A stretch of DNA of 64,000 nucleotides from JAHBVH01 sp034432375. Lineage in GTDB: Bacteria; Chloroflexota; Anaerolineae; Caldilineales; Caldilineaceae. Position 1 is the stretch's first letter, and each line of letters begins with the position of its first letter. Shown in pieces: positions 32,734 through 42,073 of this stretch. A model generated the notes under the pieces. It saw nothing but the letters and a program-made list of their open reading frames with translations. It had not been told where the DNA came from and ran no database searches. Both the position numbers and the translations under genes were made by a program. The stretch is from contig DAOUCA010000103.1 in NCBI GenBank assembly GCA_034432375.1, positions 191,447 through 255,446 of the forward strand. Direction: 5' to 3'.

Positions 32734-33147
32734 TCAAGCGGCGGCAGTTAAGAATTCGCTATGTATCGCTTCATCTGGTTCTTGATTTATCATATAGGGC
32801 TGAATTAGAATCGAAGCCGGAATACCAGTTGCCTGCTCCAATTTTCGAATCATTGCAATTGTCAACGGACGTTTCCGATTCAACACTTCCGAGACGCGCC
32901 CCCGGTTACCAATATATGGCTCCAACTCTTTCCGTGTCCAGCCCCGGCTTTCCATGAAATACTCAATGGCTTCAATCGGATCTGGTGGTGGCAGCTCATA
33001 TCTTCCCTTTTCGTACGCCTCGACAAGCGTAACCCAAATTTCCAGGGCGTCACCGTCAGGTGTTCCAGCGATGGCATCCCACAACCGGTCAATTTCTTGT
33101 AGCGCAGCTTCATACTCTTCATCACTGTGGATTGGTTTTAAGTTCAT
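32734..33147 (-). CDS. higA: HigA-type antitoxin (XRE family)
   Basis: 137 residues. N-terminal half MNLKPIHSDEEYEAALQEIDRLWDA is the typical HigA/YgjM-like head; DPIEAIEYFMESRGWTRKELEPYIGNRGRVSEVLNRKRPLTIAMIRKLEQATGIPASILIQPY is an intact helix-turn-helix. It neutralises HigB and represses the operon. Encoded 24 bp downstream of the toxin, the usual higBA order. Confidence 0.92.
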   Translation of the reverse strand: MNLKPIHSDEEYEAALQEIDRLWDAIAGTPDGDALEIWVTLVEAYEKGRYELPPPDPIEAIEYFMESRGWTRKELEPYIGNRGRVSEVLNRKRPLTIAMIRKLEQATGIPASILIQPYMINQEPDEAIHSEFLTAAA

Positions 33148-33171
33148 ATCCTACCCCTATAGACCTTTTCG

Positions 33172-33465
33172 CTATACTGTTTCAGCATCTATCTTGTCAT
33201 ACTGGGCATGCGTACCGACAAAGCGAATGTAGATAAACCTTCGGTCATAGTGAATTTTGACAATAAGGCGATAAGCATTGCCTTGGATATTAAAGACCAC
33301 CCGATTATCCGCAAGGATACTGGCATTGGCATGAGCGCGTTTAACATCTGACGGCGTTTGCCATTCAACACGCAGGACCTCTTCATACCATCCTTGCAAA
33401 CCTGCTTTGGCATCGGCATGGGTTTCCCAAAATTCGCGAAGCATCTTTTTGCTAAAAACCCGCAT
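33172..33465 (-). CDS. higB: HigB-type mRNA interferase toxin
   Basis: 97 residues from ATG 33465 (MRVFSKKMLREFWETHADAKAGLQGWYEEV), which matches the common HigB opening; an upstream ATG at 33486 adds seven residues. VFNIQGNAYRLIVKIHYDRRFIYIRFVGTHAQYDKID is the conserved RelE-fold C-terminal half with Arg/His/Tyr residues. HigB cleaves mRNA at the ribosome. Looks intact. Confidence 0.92.
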   Translation of the reverse strand: MRVFSKKMLREFWETHADAKAGLQGWYEEVLRVEWQTPSDVKRAHANASILADNRVVFNIQGNAYRLIVKIHYDRRFIYIRFVGTHAQYDKIDAETV

Positions 33466-33599
33466 ACATGCTTTCCACCATTGCAATGAGTTGATTCCAT
33501 TTTGGGATCAAGTGTATAGGATAAGAGGGCTGTTGTCAAGTAAGCTATAAGAATCAAAAATCATGCCATGAGAACAAATTGGGAATTGAAAATTGGGGC

Positions 33600-33630
33600 T
33601 TGACTCGGCCCAAAGGGTCAGGTTTATACT
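33600..33630 (+). promoter_or_regulatory. MerR-type promoter with 19-bp spacer
   Basis: TTGACT (33600-33605), 19-bp spacer, TATACT (33625-33630). The long spacer is the signature of MerR-activated promoters, and it contains the dyad GGCCC-AAA-GGGTC. The ATG lies 7 bases after the -10 box, so the mRNA would have no leader. Confidence 0.7.
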
Positions 33631-33636
33631 CTATTT

Positions 33637-34479
33637 ATGAGCGATTACTACCTTGATCCACCAACAAAGCCCAGCCGCGAGCAGTACCTCTCGGTTGGCC
33701 GTTTTGCGCAGGCTGCATTGCTTACCCGCAAGGCCCTGCGTCTCTACAACCAACTTGGCATCCTCATCCCGGACTATACCGATCCGGACTCTGGCTATCG
33801 CTACTACAGCATTGGTCAGTTGGAGACAGCGTACTATGTGCGGCTGTTGCGAGAGATGGAGGTGCCACTGGTCGAGATTCGACGCGTGCTAGCCGCGCCG
33901 ACCACGGACGATGCCATGCAACTGATCATTGCCCATCGGCAGTCGTTTGAAGAAAAGGTGGAACAGATGCGTCGCTCATCGCATAAAGTACTGGCCTATT
34001 TACGCAAGGAGCAACACCCAATGGCAATGGATATTGAAGTCAAAGCATTTCCCAGCACGCAAGCCGTGAGTATTACCAAGAAGATTACCGTGTCCGCCTT
34101 TCACGATTTTATTCCACAGGCACTCTCACAACTGGAATCCCACCTAAACGCCGCCGGAGCAAGCAGCACCGGCGATCCGATCTGCTTTTACTATGGCCCC
34201 GTCAATGAGAGCGATGACGGCCCTGTCGAGATCTGCCTACCCTATACTGGTACGGTCAATCCCAGCGGTGATATTGTTGTTCGCGAAATCCCGCCCCACC
34301 AGGGAGCAATGGGGACGGCGAACGCGGATCTGAGCAGTTATCCAACGATTCTCGATGTATGGAGCGAAGTAGTCGGTTGGGTACAGCAGAATGGTTTTAC
34401 AATCCGCGAGGAAACTGTTGGTTGTTACGAAATTTGGCACGATGATGCCATTTCTGTGGTGCAGCCTTTTGAAGCTTAA
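33637..34479 (+). CDS. MerR-family regulator with GyrI-like effector domain (BmrR type)
   Basis: 280 residues. Winged-helix DNA-binding head (YLSVGRFAQAALLTRKALRLYNQLGILIP, YRYYSIGQLETAYYVRLLREM), a dimerisation helix, then residues about 130-275 resembling the GyrI-like multidrug-binding domain (ITKKITVSAFHDFIPQALSQL, VEICLPYTGTV, CYEIWHDD). Such proteins activate drug-efflux genes when bound to lipophilic cations. The target gene is not obvious; it may autoactivate. Its start codon coincides with the predicted transcript start. Ends at a palindromic terminator. Confidence 0.88.
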   Translation: MSDYYLDPPTKPSREQYLSVGRFAQAALLTRKALRLYNQLGILIPDYTDPDSGYRYYSIGQLETAYYVRLLREMEVPLVEIRRVLAAPTTDDAMQLIIAHRQSFEEKVEQMRRSSHKVLAYLRKEQHPMAMDIEVKAFPSTQAVSITKKITVSAFHDFIPQALSQLESHLNAAGASSTGDPICFYYGPVNESDDGPVEICLPYTGTVNPSGDIVVREIPPHQGAMGTANADLSSYPTILDVWSEVVGWVQQNGFTIREETVGCYEIWHDDAISVVQPFEA

Positions 34480-34480
34480 A

Positions 34481-34535
34481 TAGCATGAACTAAAAAAGTC
34501 CGCAGCTGCGCTGCGGACTTTTTTAGTTCATGCTA
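34481..34535. terminator. Bidirectional palindromic terminator between merR and gltD
   Basis: Perfect 26-bp stem (34481-34506 with 34510-34535) with CTAAAAAAG/CTTTTTTAG runs that act as T-tracts on both strands. It lies between convergent genes. Confidence 0.92.
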
Positions 34536-34539
34536 CTAC

Positions 34540-36048
34540 TCACGGCAAACTCGTCTCACCCATCAACCAGCGATCCGCTTCGCGCGCGGCGGCGCGGCCT
34601 TCATTGATCGCCCAGACGACCAGGCTTTGGCCACGGCGGCAGTCACCGGCGGCAAAGACACCTTCGACGCTGGTGTGGAATTTGCCATAGTCGGCTTGGA
34701 TGTTGGAGCGGGGATCTTGGGCCAAGCCCAACTGTTGGACGGCAGCCTCTTCGGGGCCGAGAAAGCCCATCGCCAGCAGCACCAACTGCGCCGGCCAGAC
34801 CTTTTCACTGCCGGGGACTTCGTTCATGACAAAGCGGCCGTTGGCATCCTTGGCCCACTCGATCTCGACAGTGTGCAGCTCCTTCAAGTTGCCCGCTTCG
34901 TCGCTGACAAAGCGTTTTGTGTTGATCAGATAGGTACGTGGGTCATCGCCAAAGCGGGCCGCGGCTTCGGCTTGGCCATAGTCAAGCTTGTAGACGCGCG
35001 GGAATTGCGGCCACGGATTATCTGGCGCGCGCTCTTCTGGCGGCTTGGGCAGAATCTCAAATTGGGTGAGGCTGCGGCAGCCGTGGCGCAACGAAGTACC
35101 GACACAGTCGGTGCCCGTATCACCACCACCGATCACAATCACATCTTTGCCCGCCGCCGAAATTGGTGGGACGGGTAAGCCGTCGACCGAAACTTGGCCG
35201 TTGCGCCGGTTGTCTAGCACATTCTTGGTATTGCCACGTAGGAACTCCATTGCCATGTAAATGCCATTGGCTTCGCGGCCCTCAATTGGCAGATCGCGTG
35301 GCTTGGTGGCACCGGTACACATGACGACGGCATCATATTGCGCCTTCAACTCGCCAGCGTCAATATCTTTGCCGATCTCGCAATTGGTGACAAATTCAAC
35401 CCCCTCAGCCGCTAACAGATCAACGCGCCGCTGCACGACGTGTTTATCGAGCTTCATGTTAGGGATGCCATACATCAGCAGCCCGCCAATGCGGTCGGCC
35501 CGTTCATAGACGGTGACATTGTGGCCCGCCTTGTTAAGTTGTGCGGCACAGGCCAAGCCTGATGGTCCGGAACCAACGACGGCGACTTTTTTGCCGGTGC
35601 GCACCTTGGGGGGCCGCGGCACAACCCAACCCTCTTCGAACCCCTTGTCGATAATCGCACACTCAATGCTCTTGATCGTCACCGGTGGCTCAATAATGCC
35701 CAATGTGCACGACCCCTCACAGGGGGCCGGACAGACACGGCCGGTGAATTCGGGAAAGTTATTGGTCTTGTGCAGACGGTCAAGCGCTTCGCGCCATTTG
35801 CCCTTAAAGACCAGATCATTCCACTCGGGAATCAGATTGTTGACTGGGCAGCCCGACGCCAGGCCGTTGATCAACGTGCCCGTGTGGCAAAAGGGAATAC
35901 CGCAATCCATGCAGCGGGCACCCTGTTGTTGCAATGTACTATCACTGATGTGCAAGTGGAATTCGTTATAATCGTGCACCCGTTCCAATGGCGCGCGTTC
36001 CTTGGCAAGTTCACGATCAAATTCCATAAAACCAGTGGGTTTCCCCAT
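34540..36048 (-). CDS. gltD: Glutamate synthase (NADPH) small subunit
   Basis: Start at ATG 36048: GGAGG is spaced 7 bases from it, while ATG 36054 is only one base from GGAGG. 502 residues. Two iron-sulfur cysteine sets (CMDCGIPFCH, CPAPCEGSC), FAD motif GSGPSGLACAAQLNKAG, and NAD(P)H motif VIGGGDTGTDCVG, ending with GVFAAGDCRRGQSLVVWAI. It passes electrons from NADPH to GltB. It follows gltB across a 180-bp repeat. Confidence 0.96.
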   Translation of the reverse strand: MGKPTGFMEFDRELAKERAPLERVHDYNEFHLHISDSTLQQQGARCMDCGIPFCHTGTLINGLASGCPVNNLIPEWNDLVFKGKWREALDRLHKTNNFPEFTGRVCPAPCEGSCTLGIIEPPVTIKSIECAIIDKGFEEGWVVPRPPKVRTGKKVAVVGSGPSGLACAAQLNKAGHNVTVYERADRIGGLLMYGIPNMKLDKHVVQRRVDLLAAEGVEFVTNCEIGKDIDAGELKAQYDAVVMCTGATKPRDLPIEGREANGIYMAMEFLRGNTKNVLDNRRNGQVSVDGLPVPPISAAGKDVIVIGGGDTGTDCVGTSLRHGCRSLTQFEILPKPPEERAPDNPWPQFPRVYKLDYGQAEAAARFGDDPRTYLINTKRFVSDEAGNLKELHTVEIEWAKDANGRFVMNEVPGSEKVWPAQLVLLAMGFLGPEEAAVQQLGLAQDPRSNIQADYGKFHTSVEGVFAAGDCRRGQSLVVWAINEGRAAAREADRWLMGETSLP

Positions 36049-36065
36049 CGTCATTCCTCCGTCTA

Positions 36066-36231
36066 TATCAGTGGGACAGTAAATCGGTAAATCGGTAAAT
36101 CAGTACATTGGTATATCGGTAAATCAGTACATCGATTATTCGTATCGGTAGATGGACCATTAGAAAATTCCCTGACCGATTTACTGATGTACTAGTCTAC
36201 CGATGTACTCTTCTACTGATTTACTCTCCTG
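36066..36231. repeat. GTAAATCG/GTACATCG tandem repeat hairpin between gltB and gltD
   Basis: Left half repeats GTAAATCG, GTAAATCA, GTACATTG, GTATATCG; right half carries the complement (CCGATTTACTGATGTACT, TACCGATGTACTCTTCTACTGATTTACTC). The block starts within 2-20 bases of both neighbouring genes, as the related block at 4751-4848 does. Confidence 0.75.
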
Positions 36232-39200
36232 CTAATTCCCACTCACGCGGGAGAGATCATTCATGTTCGATTCAAACGCAGCCATCGCGGCTTCGTCACC
36301 GCTGAGCCCTTCGGCGGCCACCAGGGCAAACGCTTCCAACATACGTTTGTAATCTTTAGGGATCACCTTGACAAACTTACCGATATAGCCAGCCCAGTCA
36401 GCCAGAATCTGCTTGGCAACCGCGCTATCCGTGTAGTCAGCATGATTTTGGATCATGGTTTGCAGCTCGGCGATCTCTTGGGCATCGGTCAACGTCTCTA
36501 ACTCAACCATCTCCAAATTGCAGTGGTTGGCAAAGGTGCCCGCCTCATCGAGCACATAGGCAATCCCGCCCGACATGCCAGCTGCGAAATTGCGTCCGGT
36601 GTGGCCGAGGACCACCACATTGCCGCCGGTCATGTACTCACAACCGTGGTCACCCACGCCTTCGACAACGGCGGTAACTCCACTGTTGCGCACGCAGAAG
36701 CGTTCGCCAGCTACGCCGCGGATATAGGCTTCACCGGCCGTCGCCCCATAGAGATTGACATTGCCGCTAATAATATTATCGGTCGGCACAAAGGTTGAGC
36801 CGGCTGGCGGATAGATAATGATCTTCCCACCGGAGAGCCCTTTGCCGACATAATCATTCGCATCGCCTTCAAGCTCAAGCGTGATCCCTTTAGGAATAAA
36901 GGCCCCAAAGCTCTGTCCAGCCGACCCCTGGAAGTGTAATTCGATCGTATCATCTGGCAACCCTTCGGGGCCGTAACGGCGCGTCACTTCGCTACCGAGA
37001 ATGGTACCAACCACGCGGTTGACATTCTTAATCGGCAGGGTGGCGGCAACGCGTTTGCCCTCTTCCAACGCTGGTTTACAGAGGTCGAGCAGCGTTGTGT
37101 TATCAAGGGCATTATCGAGACCATGATTCTGCGCGATCTGACAGTAGCGCCCCACGCTTGCAGGCACATCGGGCAGATAGAGAATGTTGCTCAGATCGAT
37201 GCCCCTAGCCTTCCAATGGGCGACGGCTTTCTTCGGTTCTAGTTTGTCGACACGACCAATCATCTCGTTGAGGGTACGGAAGCCAAGTTGCGCCATGAAT
37301 TCGCGTAGCTCTTGTGCCATGAAATACATAAAGTTGACGACATGTTGCGGGTCACCAGTGAATTTCTTGCGCAATTCGGGATTCTGCGTTGCCACGCCAA
37401 CCGGACAGGTGTCCAAGTGGCAGACACGCATCATGATGCAGCCCAGCGCGACCAACGGTGAGGTGGCAAAGCCAAATTCCTCGGCCCCCAAGAGCGCAGC
37501 AATCGCTAGATCGCGGCCAGTCTTGAGTTGGCCATCGGTCTCCACCACCACGCGGCTGCGCAGATCGTTGAGCACCAACGTCTGATGGGTCTCGGCTAGA
37601 CCGAGTTCCCAGGGCAAGCCGGCATGTTTGATGCTCGTCTGCGGCGAAGCACCGGTGCCACCATCATGACCACTGATCAGGATCACGTCAGCGTGCCCCT
37701 TGGCGACCCCGGCGGCAATCGTGCCGACTCCGACTTCCGAGACCAGCTTGACGTTGATGCGGGCATGGTGGTTGGCATTTTTGAGATCATGGATCAGCTC
37801 GGCCAGATCTTCAATCGAATAGATATCGTGGTGCGGTGGCGGCGAAATCAACCCCACACCGGGTGTCGAGTGGCGTACCTTGGCGATCCAGGGGTAGACC
37901 TTGCGGCCAGGCAATTGACCCCCTTCGCCGGGCTTGGCCCCTTGCGCCATCTTGATCTGCAACTCTTGCGCATGGACCAGATAATTGCTTGTCACGCCAA
38001 AGCGCCCCGAGGCGACCTGTTTAATTGCGCTATTGCGTGAATCTCCATTGGCATCCAACTGATAGCGAGCGGGATCTTCGCCCCCTTCGCCGGTGTTGCT
38101 GCGCCCACCAATGCGATTCATGGCGATGGCCAGTGTCTCGTGTGCTTCCTTGGAGATCGAACCGTAAGACATCGCGCCAGTTTTGAAGCGTTTGACGATC
38201 GACTCGACCGACTCGACTTCTTCAAGCGGAATGGGTTCGCCGTCGAATTTAAAGTCGAGCAGGCTGCGGAGCGTCATCAACGCTGCGCTCTGATTGTTGA
38301 CCGTGGCGGCATATTGCTTGAAGACACTGTAATTATTTGTGCGGCAGGCCTGTTGCAGTTGATGGATCGTCTGTGGGTTAAAGAGATGGCGCTCGCCATC
38401 GTGGCGCCATTGATAGACACCACCAGGGTCAAGCGTTTCTACCCCATTGGTACGCGGCGGGAAGCCTTTGTGGTGACGGGCCTGCACTTCTTCGTAGATC
38501 TCAGCCAAATTAATCCCTTGAATACGCGTGGGTGTCTTGGTAAAGTAGTTATCGACTAACTCTTGACTCAGCCCCAACGCTTCAAAGATCTGTGCGCCGT
38601 GATAGCTCTGCAAGGTCGAAATCCCCATCTTGGAGATGACCTTGAGAACCCCCTTAACCGCGGCTTTGACATACTGATAGTGGGCTTTTTCAGGAGTCAA
38701 ATCGCCCAACGACCCTTCAGCGACCATCTGGGTGATCGTTTCAAAGGCTAGATACGGATTGATCGCCGTGGCACCATAGCCGATGAGCACGGAAAAGTGA
38801 TGAACCTCACGCGCTTCGCCTGTCTCGACCAACAAGGCAACCTGCGTACGCGTCTGATTGCGAATCAGATGATGATGTAGACCAGAAGTCGCCAACAGCG
38901 CTGGGATTGGGGCCTTTTCGGCATTGACACCCCGATCAGAGAGAACGAGAATATTGACGCCCTGACGGATCGCGGCGTCGGCGTCGGCAAAGAGCTGAGC
39001 CAGGGCATCTTTTAGCGCACCGGCACCACCATTAGCGGCAAAGTGGATTGGCAAAATCTGCGCCTTGAAGGCCGGGTGGTCAACGTGGCAGAGTTTAGCC
39101 AACTCCTCATTCGTAAGAATGGGCGATGTGAGCTTGATCTGTTGACAGGCCAAGGCATCCGGCTCGATCAGATTTGCTTCGGTGCCGATCATCATCTCGC

Positions 39201-40869
39201 TAGCGGTGACCAACTCCTCGCGGATACCGTCAAGCGGTGGATTGGTCACCTGGGCAAAGAGCTGGCGGAAGTAGCTATAGAGCAATTGTGGCTGGTCAGA
39301 GAGGACAGCGTGCGGCGTATCATCGCCCATGGCACCCAGGGCTTCGACGCCATTGGCCGCCATCGGGGTAAGCAGGGCACGCAAGGTCTCAAAGGTGTAG
39401 CCAAAAGCACCTTGACGCTGCACGAGCGTCGTCCCCTCATCGGTGCCACAGGGCTGTTGGGCGGGCAGGTCATCGAGTTCGACCATGTATTGGTCGAGCC
39501 ACTCGCGGTAGGGATGCTCGGCGGCAATTGTCGCCTTCAGTTCGGCATCATCAATGATCCGCCCCTGTGCCGTGTCCACCAGGAACATGCGGCCAGGCTC
39601 CAAGCGGCCCTTCTTCAGTACATTCTCTGGTGCCACCTCTAGCACACCAACCTCCGACGCCATGATCACCAGTTCATCTTTGGTGACATAGTAACGTGAA
39701 GGACGCAGACCATTGCGATCGAGAATGGCACCGACCATTGTGCCGTCGGTAAAGCCAATCGAGGCCGGACCATCCCACGGCTCCATCAACGTGCTGTGAT
39801 ATTCGTAAAAGGCGCGTTTGGCGTCATCCATGTTCGCATGTTTCGACCACGGCTCCGGGATCATCATCATGATCGAGTGGGGTAGCGAGCGCCCGGAGAG
39901 GGCCAAGAATTCGAGGCAGTTATCAAACATCGCCGAGTCGGACCCTTCAGGATCGATGACCGGCAACACCTTGGGCAGATCATCCCCCCAAAGCTTGGAC
40001 GAAAGCGTCGATTCACGGGCGGTCATCCAGTTCACATTGCCACGCAATGTGTTGATTTCGCCATTGTGCATAATATAGCGATAGGGATGCGAGCGCTCCC
40101 AGTTAGGAAAGGTGTTTGTGCTAAAACGTGAATGGACCAGCGCCAGTGCGCTCTCCATCGTTGGATCTTGCAAGTCCAAGTAATATTCAGCGACTTGAGC
40201 GCAGAGCAACATGCCCTTATAGACGATGGTGCGCGAGGAGAGGCTCGCAAAGTAGAAGCCCTCACCGCCGGGCAGGGATGTCTCGCCCATGCCGGGGCGG
40301 ATGGAATTCTCTGCCTGCTTGCGAATGACGTAGAGCTTGCGCTCAAAGGCGAGATCATCGGATTTGACCAGTGTCTCATCATTGCAACCGATAAAGACCT
40401 GGCGCATGATCGGTTCGCCGGATTTGGCACCATTGCCCAGGCTGCGGTTTTGTGTTGGTACCGTGCGCCAACCGAGCAGTTGCTGACCTTCGGCGGCAAT
40501 AATGGCATTTAGCCGCTCTTCACAGGCCGCTTGTTGGTCACCATCAGCTGGTAGATAGAGCATACCGACACCATAGCGACCCAGCGCGGGGAGCTCGATC
40601 CCCAATGTAGCACACTCTTTACGCAGAAAGGCATCCGGCAATTGCATGAGGATCCCGGCACCGTCACCGGTATTCTCTTCACTACCACATGCCCCGCGGT
40701 GGTCAAGGTTGAGTAAGATCTGCAGTGCGTTGTCAATAATGGCGCGCGATTTGCGCCCCTTAATGTTAACTACAAAGCCAACGCCACAGGCATCATGCTC
40801 GAAGGCAGGATCATAAAGACCTTGTTTGGGCGGATACCCAGCCTTGATTTGTCTGGCATCATCGTTCAT
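36232..40869 (-). CDS. gltB: Glutamate synthase (NADPH) large subunit
   Basis: 1545 residues, full length. The catalytic N-terminal Cys is in FEHDACGVGFVV after a short propeptide that must be removed. Glutaminase domain (LDHRGACGSEENTGDGAG, NGEINTLRGNVNW), central domain, FMN-binding synthase domain (GEGGEDPARYQLDANGDSRNSAIKQVASGRFGV), the 3Fe-4S cysteines in CIMMRVCHLDTCPVG, and the C-terminal beta-helix (GGNVVVLGHTGRNFAAGMSGG). AGGAG precedes ATG 40869. With GltD it makes two glutamates from glutamine and 2-oxoglutarate, the main ammonium assimilation step together with GS. Confidence 0.97.
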   Translation of the reverse strand: MNDDARQIKAGYPPKQGLYDPAFEHDACGVGFVVNIKGRKSRAIIDNALQILLNLDHRGACGSEENTGDGAGILMQLPDAFLRKECATLGIELPALGRYGVGMLYLPADGDQQAACEERLNAIIAAEGQQLLGWRTVPTQNRSLGNGAKSGEPIMRQVFIGCNDETLVKSDDLAFERKLYVIRKQAENSIRPGMGETSLPGGEGFYFASLSSRTIVYKGMLLCAQVAEYYLDLQDPTMESALALVHSRFSTNTFPNWERSHPYRYIMHNGEINTLRGNVNWMTARESTLSSKLWGDDLPKVLPVIDPEGSDSAMFDNCLEFLALSGRSLPHSIMMMIPEPWSKHANMDDAKRAFYEYHSTLMEPWDGPASIGFTDGTMVGAILDRNGLRPSRYYVTKDELVIMASEVGVLEVAPENVLKKGRLEPGRMFLVDTAQGRIIDDAELKATIAAEHPYREWLDQYMVELDDLPAQQPCGTDEGTTLVQRQGAFGYTFETLRALLTPMAANGVEALGAMGDDTPHAVLSDQPQLLYSYFRQLFAQVTNPPLDGIREELVTASEMMIGTEANLIEPDALACQQIKLTSPILTNEELAKLCHVDHPAFKAQILPIHFAANGGAGALKDALAQLFADADAAIRQGVNILVLSDRGVNAEKAPIPALLATSGLHHHLIRNQTRTQVALLVETGEAREVHHFSVLIGYGATAINPYLAFETITQMVAEGSLGDLTPEKAHYQYVKAAVKGVLKVISKMGISTLQSYHGAQIFEALGLSQELVDNYFTKTPTRIQGINLAEIYEEVQARHHKGFPPRTNGVETLDPGGVYQWRHDGERHLFNPQTIHQLQQACRTNNYSVFKQYAATVNNQSAALMTLRSLLDFKFDGEPIPLEEVESVESIVKRFKTGAMSYGSISKEAHETLAIAMNRIGGRSNTGEGGEDPARYQLDANGDSRNSAIKQVASGRFGVTSNYLVHAQELQIKMAQGAKPGEGGQLPGRKVYPWIAKVRHSTPGVGLISPPPHHDIYSIEDLAELIHDLKNANHHARINVKLVSEVGVGTIAAGVAKGHADVILISGHDGGTGASPQTSIKHAGLPWELGLAETHQTLVLNDLRSRVVVETDGQLKTGRDLAIAALLGAEEFGFATSPLVALGCIMMRVCHLDTCPVGVATQNPELRKKFTGDPQHVVNFMYFMAQELREFMAQLGFRTLNEMIGRVDKLEPKKAVAHWKARGIDLSNILYLPDVPASVGRYCQIAQNHGLDNALDNTTLLDLCKPALEEGKRVAATLPIKNVNRVVGTILGSEVTRRYGPEGLPDDTIELHFQGSAGQSFGAFIPKGITLELEGDANDYVGKGLSGGKIIIYPPAGSTFVPTDNIISGNVNLYGATAGEAYIRGVAGERFCVRNSGVTAVVEGVGDHGCEYMTGGNVVVLGHTGRNFAAGMSGGIAYVLDEAGTFANHCNLEMVELETLTDAQEIAELQTMIQNHADYTDSAVAKQILADWAGYIGKFVKVIPKDYKRMLEAFALVAAEGLSGDEAAMAAFESNMNDLSRVSGN

Positions 40870-41557
40870 CCACGGACTCCTGAAGACTAAAAATAAGTAA
40901 GATCGTACCCAGAAATTCGGTTTTGCCTTTTTAAAACAGAGAATTTCTGGATTACGCTAAACGAAAGAGACCCAGGCAAATGCTTGGGGAAAGACCAACG
41001 AGAAGCAGCCAAAAATGTGTACGATATGATATACACATTGCTCACCCAACCTGACAGGGCAAGCTATCACTGCAAACGGTTTGAATTAGACATCTATGTC
41101 AAGAACACCTACATGAGGAGATATAGGGAAACGCGCATCGTCGCGCGAGGTTCTGACGGCACATGCATCACCATCCACCATTTGGCGGCTACCCATTTGT
41201 TCGACCTAAAACGTTAGGCTACGCAGCGGAGCAAATCCAGCCGGCCAAATTCAGTCGAGCAAACGGTGGTGCGACAGCGTAACATAGGAGACGAGGAGCA
41301 TCAAAAGCTGTTGGGCAGCTGTTGGCACAGGAAACCCCTTCAATATCCTTGGCAAGTGAAACCCCGCGCAACTTGAGAGCAAGTTTGATGTTAGCCCTAA
41401 TTGTATCTTCCAGTTGAGCGGGAGGGTAAAAGACAATTCATTTTGCTGTATGTTTGTGATTTCTGTCACGATATATTATACACATAATATTGATTAAGAC
41501 AAGTGGACAAAAGGCTGGTGAATCGAATTATGTTGACCCTTGTGGCAAGCCCTTGTT
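40870..41557. other. Intergenic stretch upstream of gltB, no supported gene
   Basis: Near gltB there is a hairpin (CCAGAAATTC at about 40909 with GAATTTCTGG near 40955), possibly in the gltB leader. Open frames at 40984-41217 (+, 77 codons) and 41251-41469 (-, 72 codons) have no ribosome site or family resemblance, and were not called. Confidence 0.5.
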
Positions 41558-41563
41558 TTATAT

Positions 41564-41689
41564 CTTATGTTACGCACGACGCAAGCAAGAAGAGACCCTA
41601 CTCGTGTACTCCGCATCCCTAGATGCGGGTTGACCCGCATCTAGGGATGTGGAGTACACGAGATCGCGATATTTACTGCGTAACATGAG
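41564..41689. mobile_element. MITE-like element, CTCATGTTACGC ends, second copy
   Basis: Ends CTTATGTTACGC (41564-41575) and GCGTAACATGAG (41678-41689) flank a 30-bp hairpin (41601-41630 with 41633-41662, one mismatch) that begins CTCGTGTACTCCGCATCC as in the 19923 copy. TTATAT is duplicated directly at both ends (41558-41563 and 41690-41695), consistent with a target-site duplication. Confidence 0.82.
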
Positions 41690-41864
41690 TTATATTGGTG
41701 GTGACGGTTGGGCTTTATTTTTAGGGAGCGAAGCAACCGAAGTATGGTTGCGCCAATTGGGTATTGGGCTGTTGCTCTATGGGCTCATCTTTATCGTGCG
41801 AATTGTCCGCCAAAGCTCGGCGAGGTGGTGGTTGGATGCACGATTGCAACAACAAGTAGCATAG
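41685..41864 (+). CDS. Possible short membrane protein or gene remnant
   Basis: 59 codons starting at an ATG provided by the end of the MITE-like element (AACATGAGT). One clear membrane span (LGIGLLLYGLIFIVRIVRQ) then a basic end ARWWLDARLQQQVA. No family recognised and no ribosome site; it may be the 3' remnant of a gene cut by the element. Reported with low confidence because the span is convincing. Confidence 0.3.
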   Translation: MSYIGGDGWALFLGSEATEVWLRQLGIGLLLYGLIFIVRIVRQSSARWWLDARLQQQVA

Positions 41865-42073
41865 ATAACATATTGGCACGGGCGGCATTGTTGCGCGATC
41901 TATTCGTCGCCAGCATTCGCCAACGCATGCAAGACGCAGCTCCTGAAAGTACGACAGCTTTTAACAGCAGTGATGCCTGTGGCACGACAACGCACTCTAT
42001 TTTCCCCATGGCGTTGCCAAAATGTTGATCGGGTAGTAGCACAACACTTGCGTGAGTTGGCGTGAGTAAAGTG

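Noticed and set aside
40984..41469. Two short frames (77 and 72 codons) upstream of gltB
   Set aside because: No support from start signals, motifs or context.
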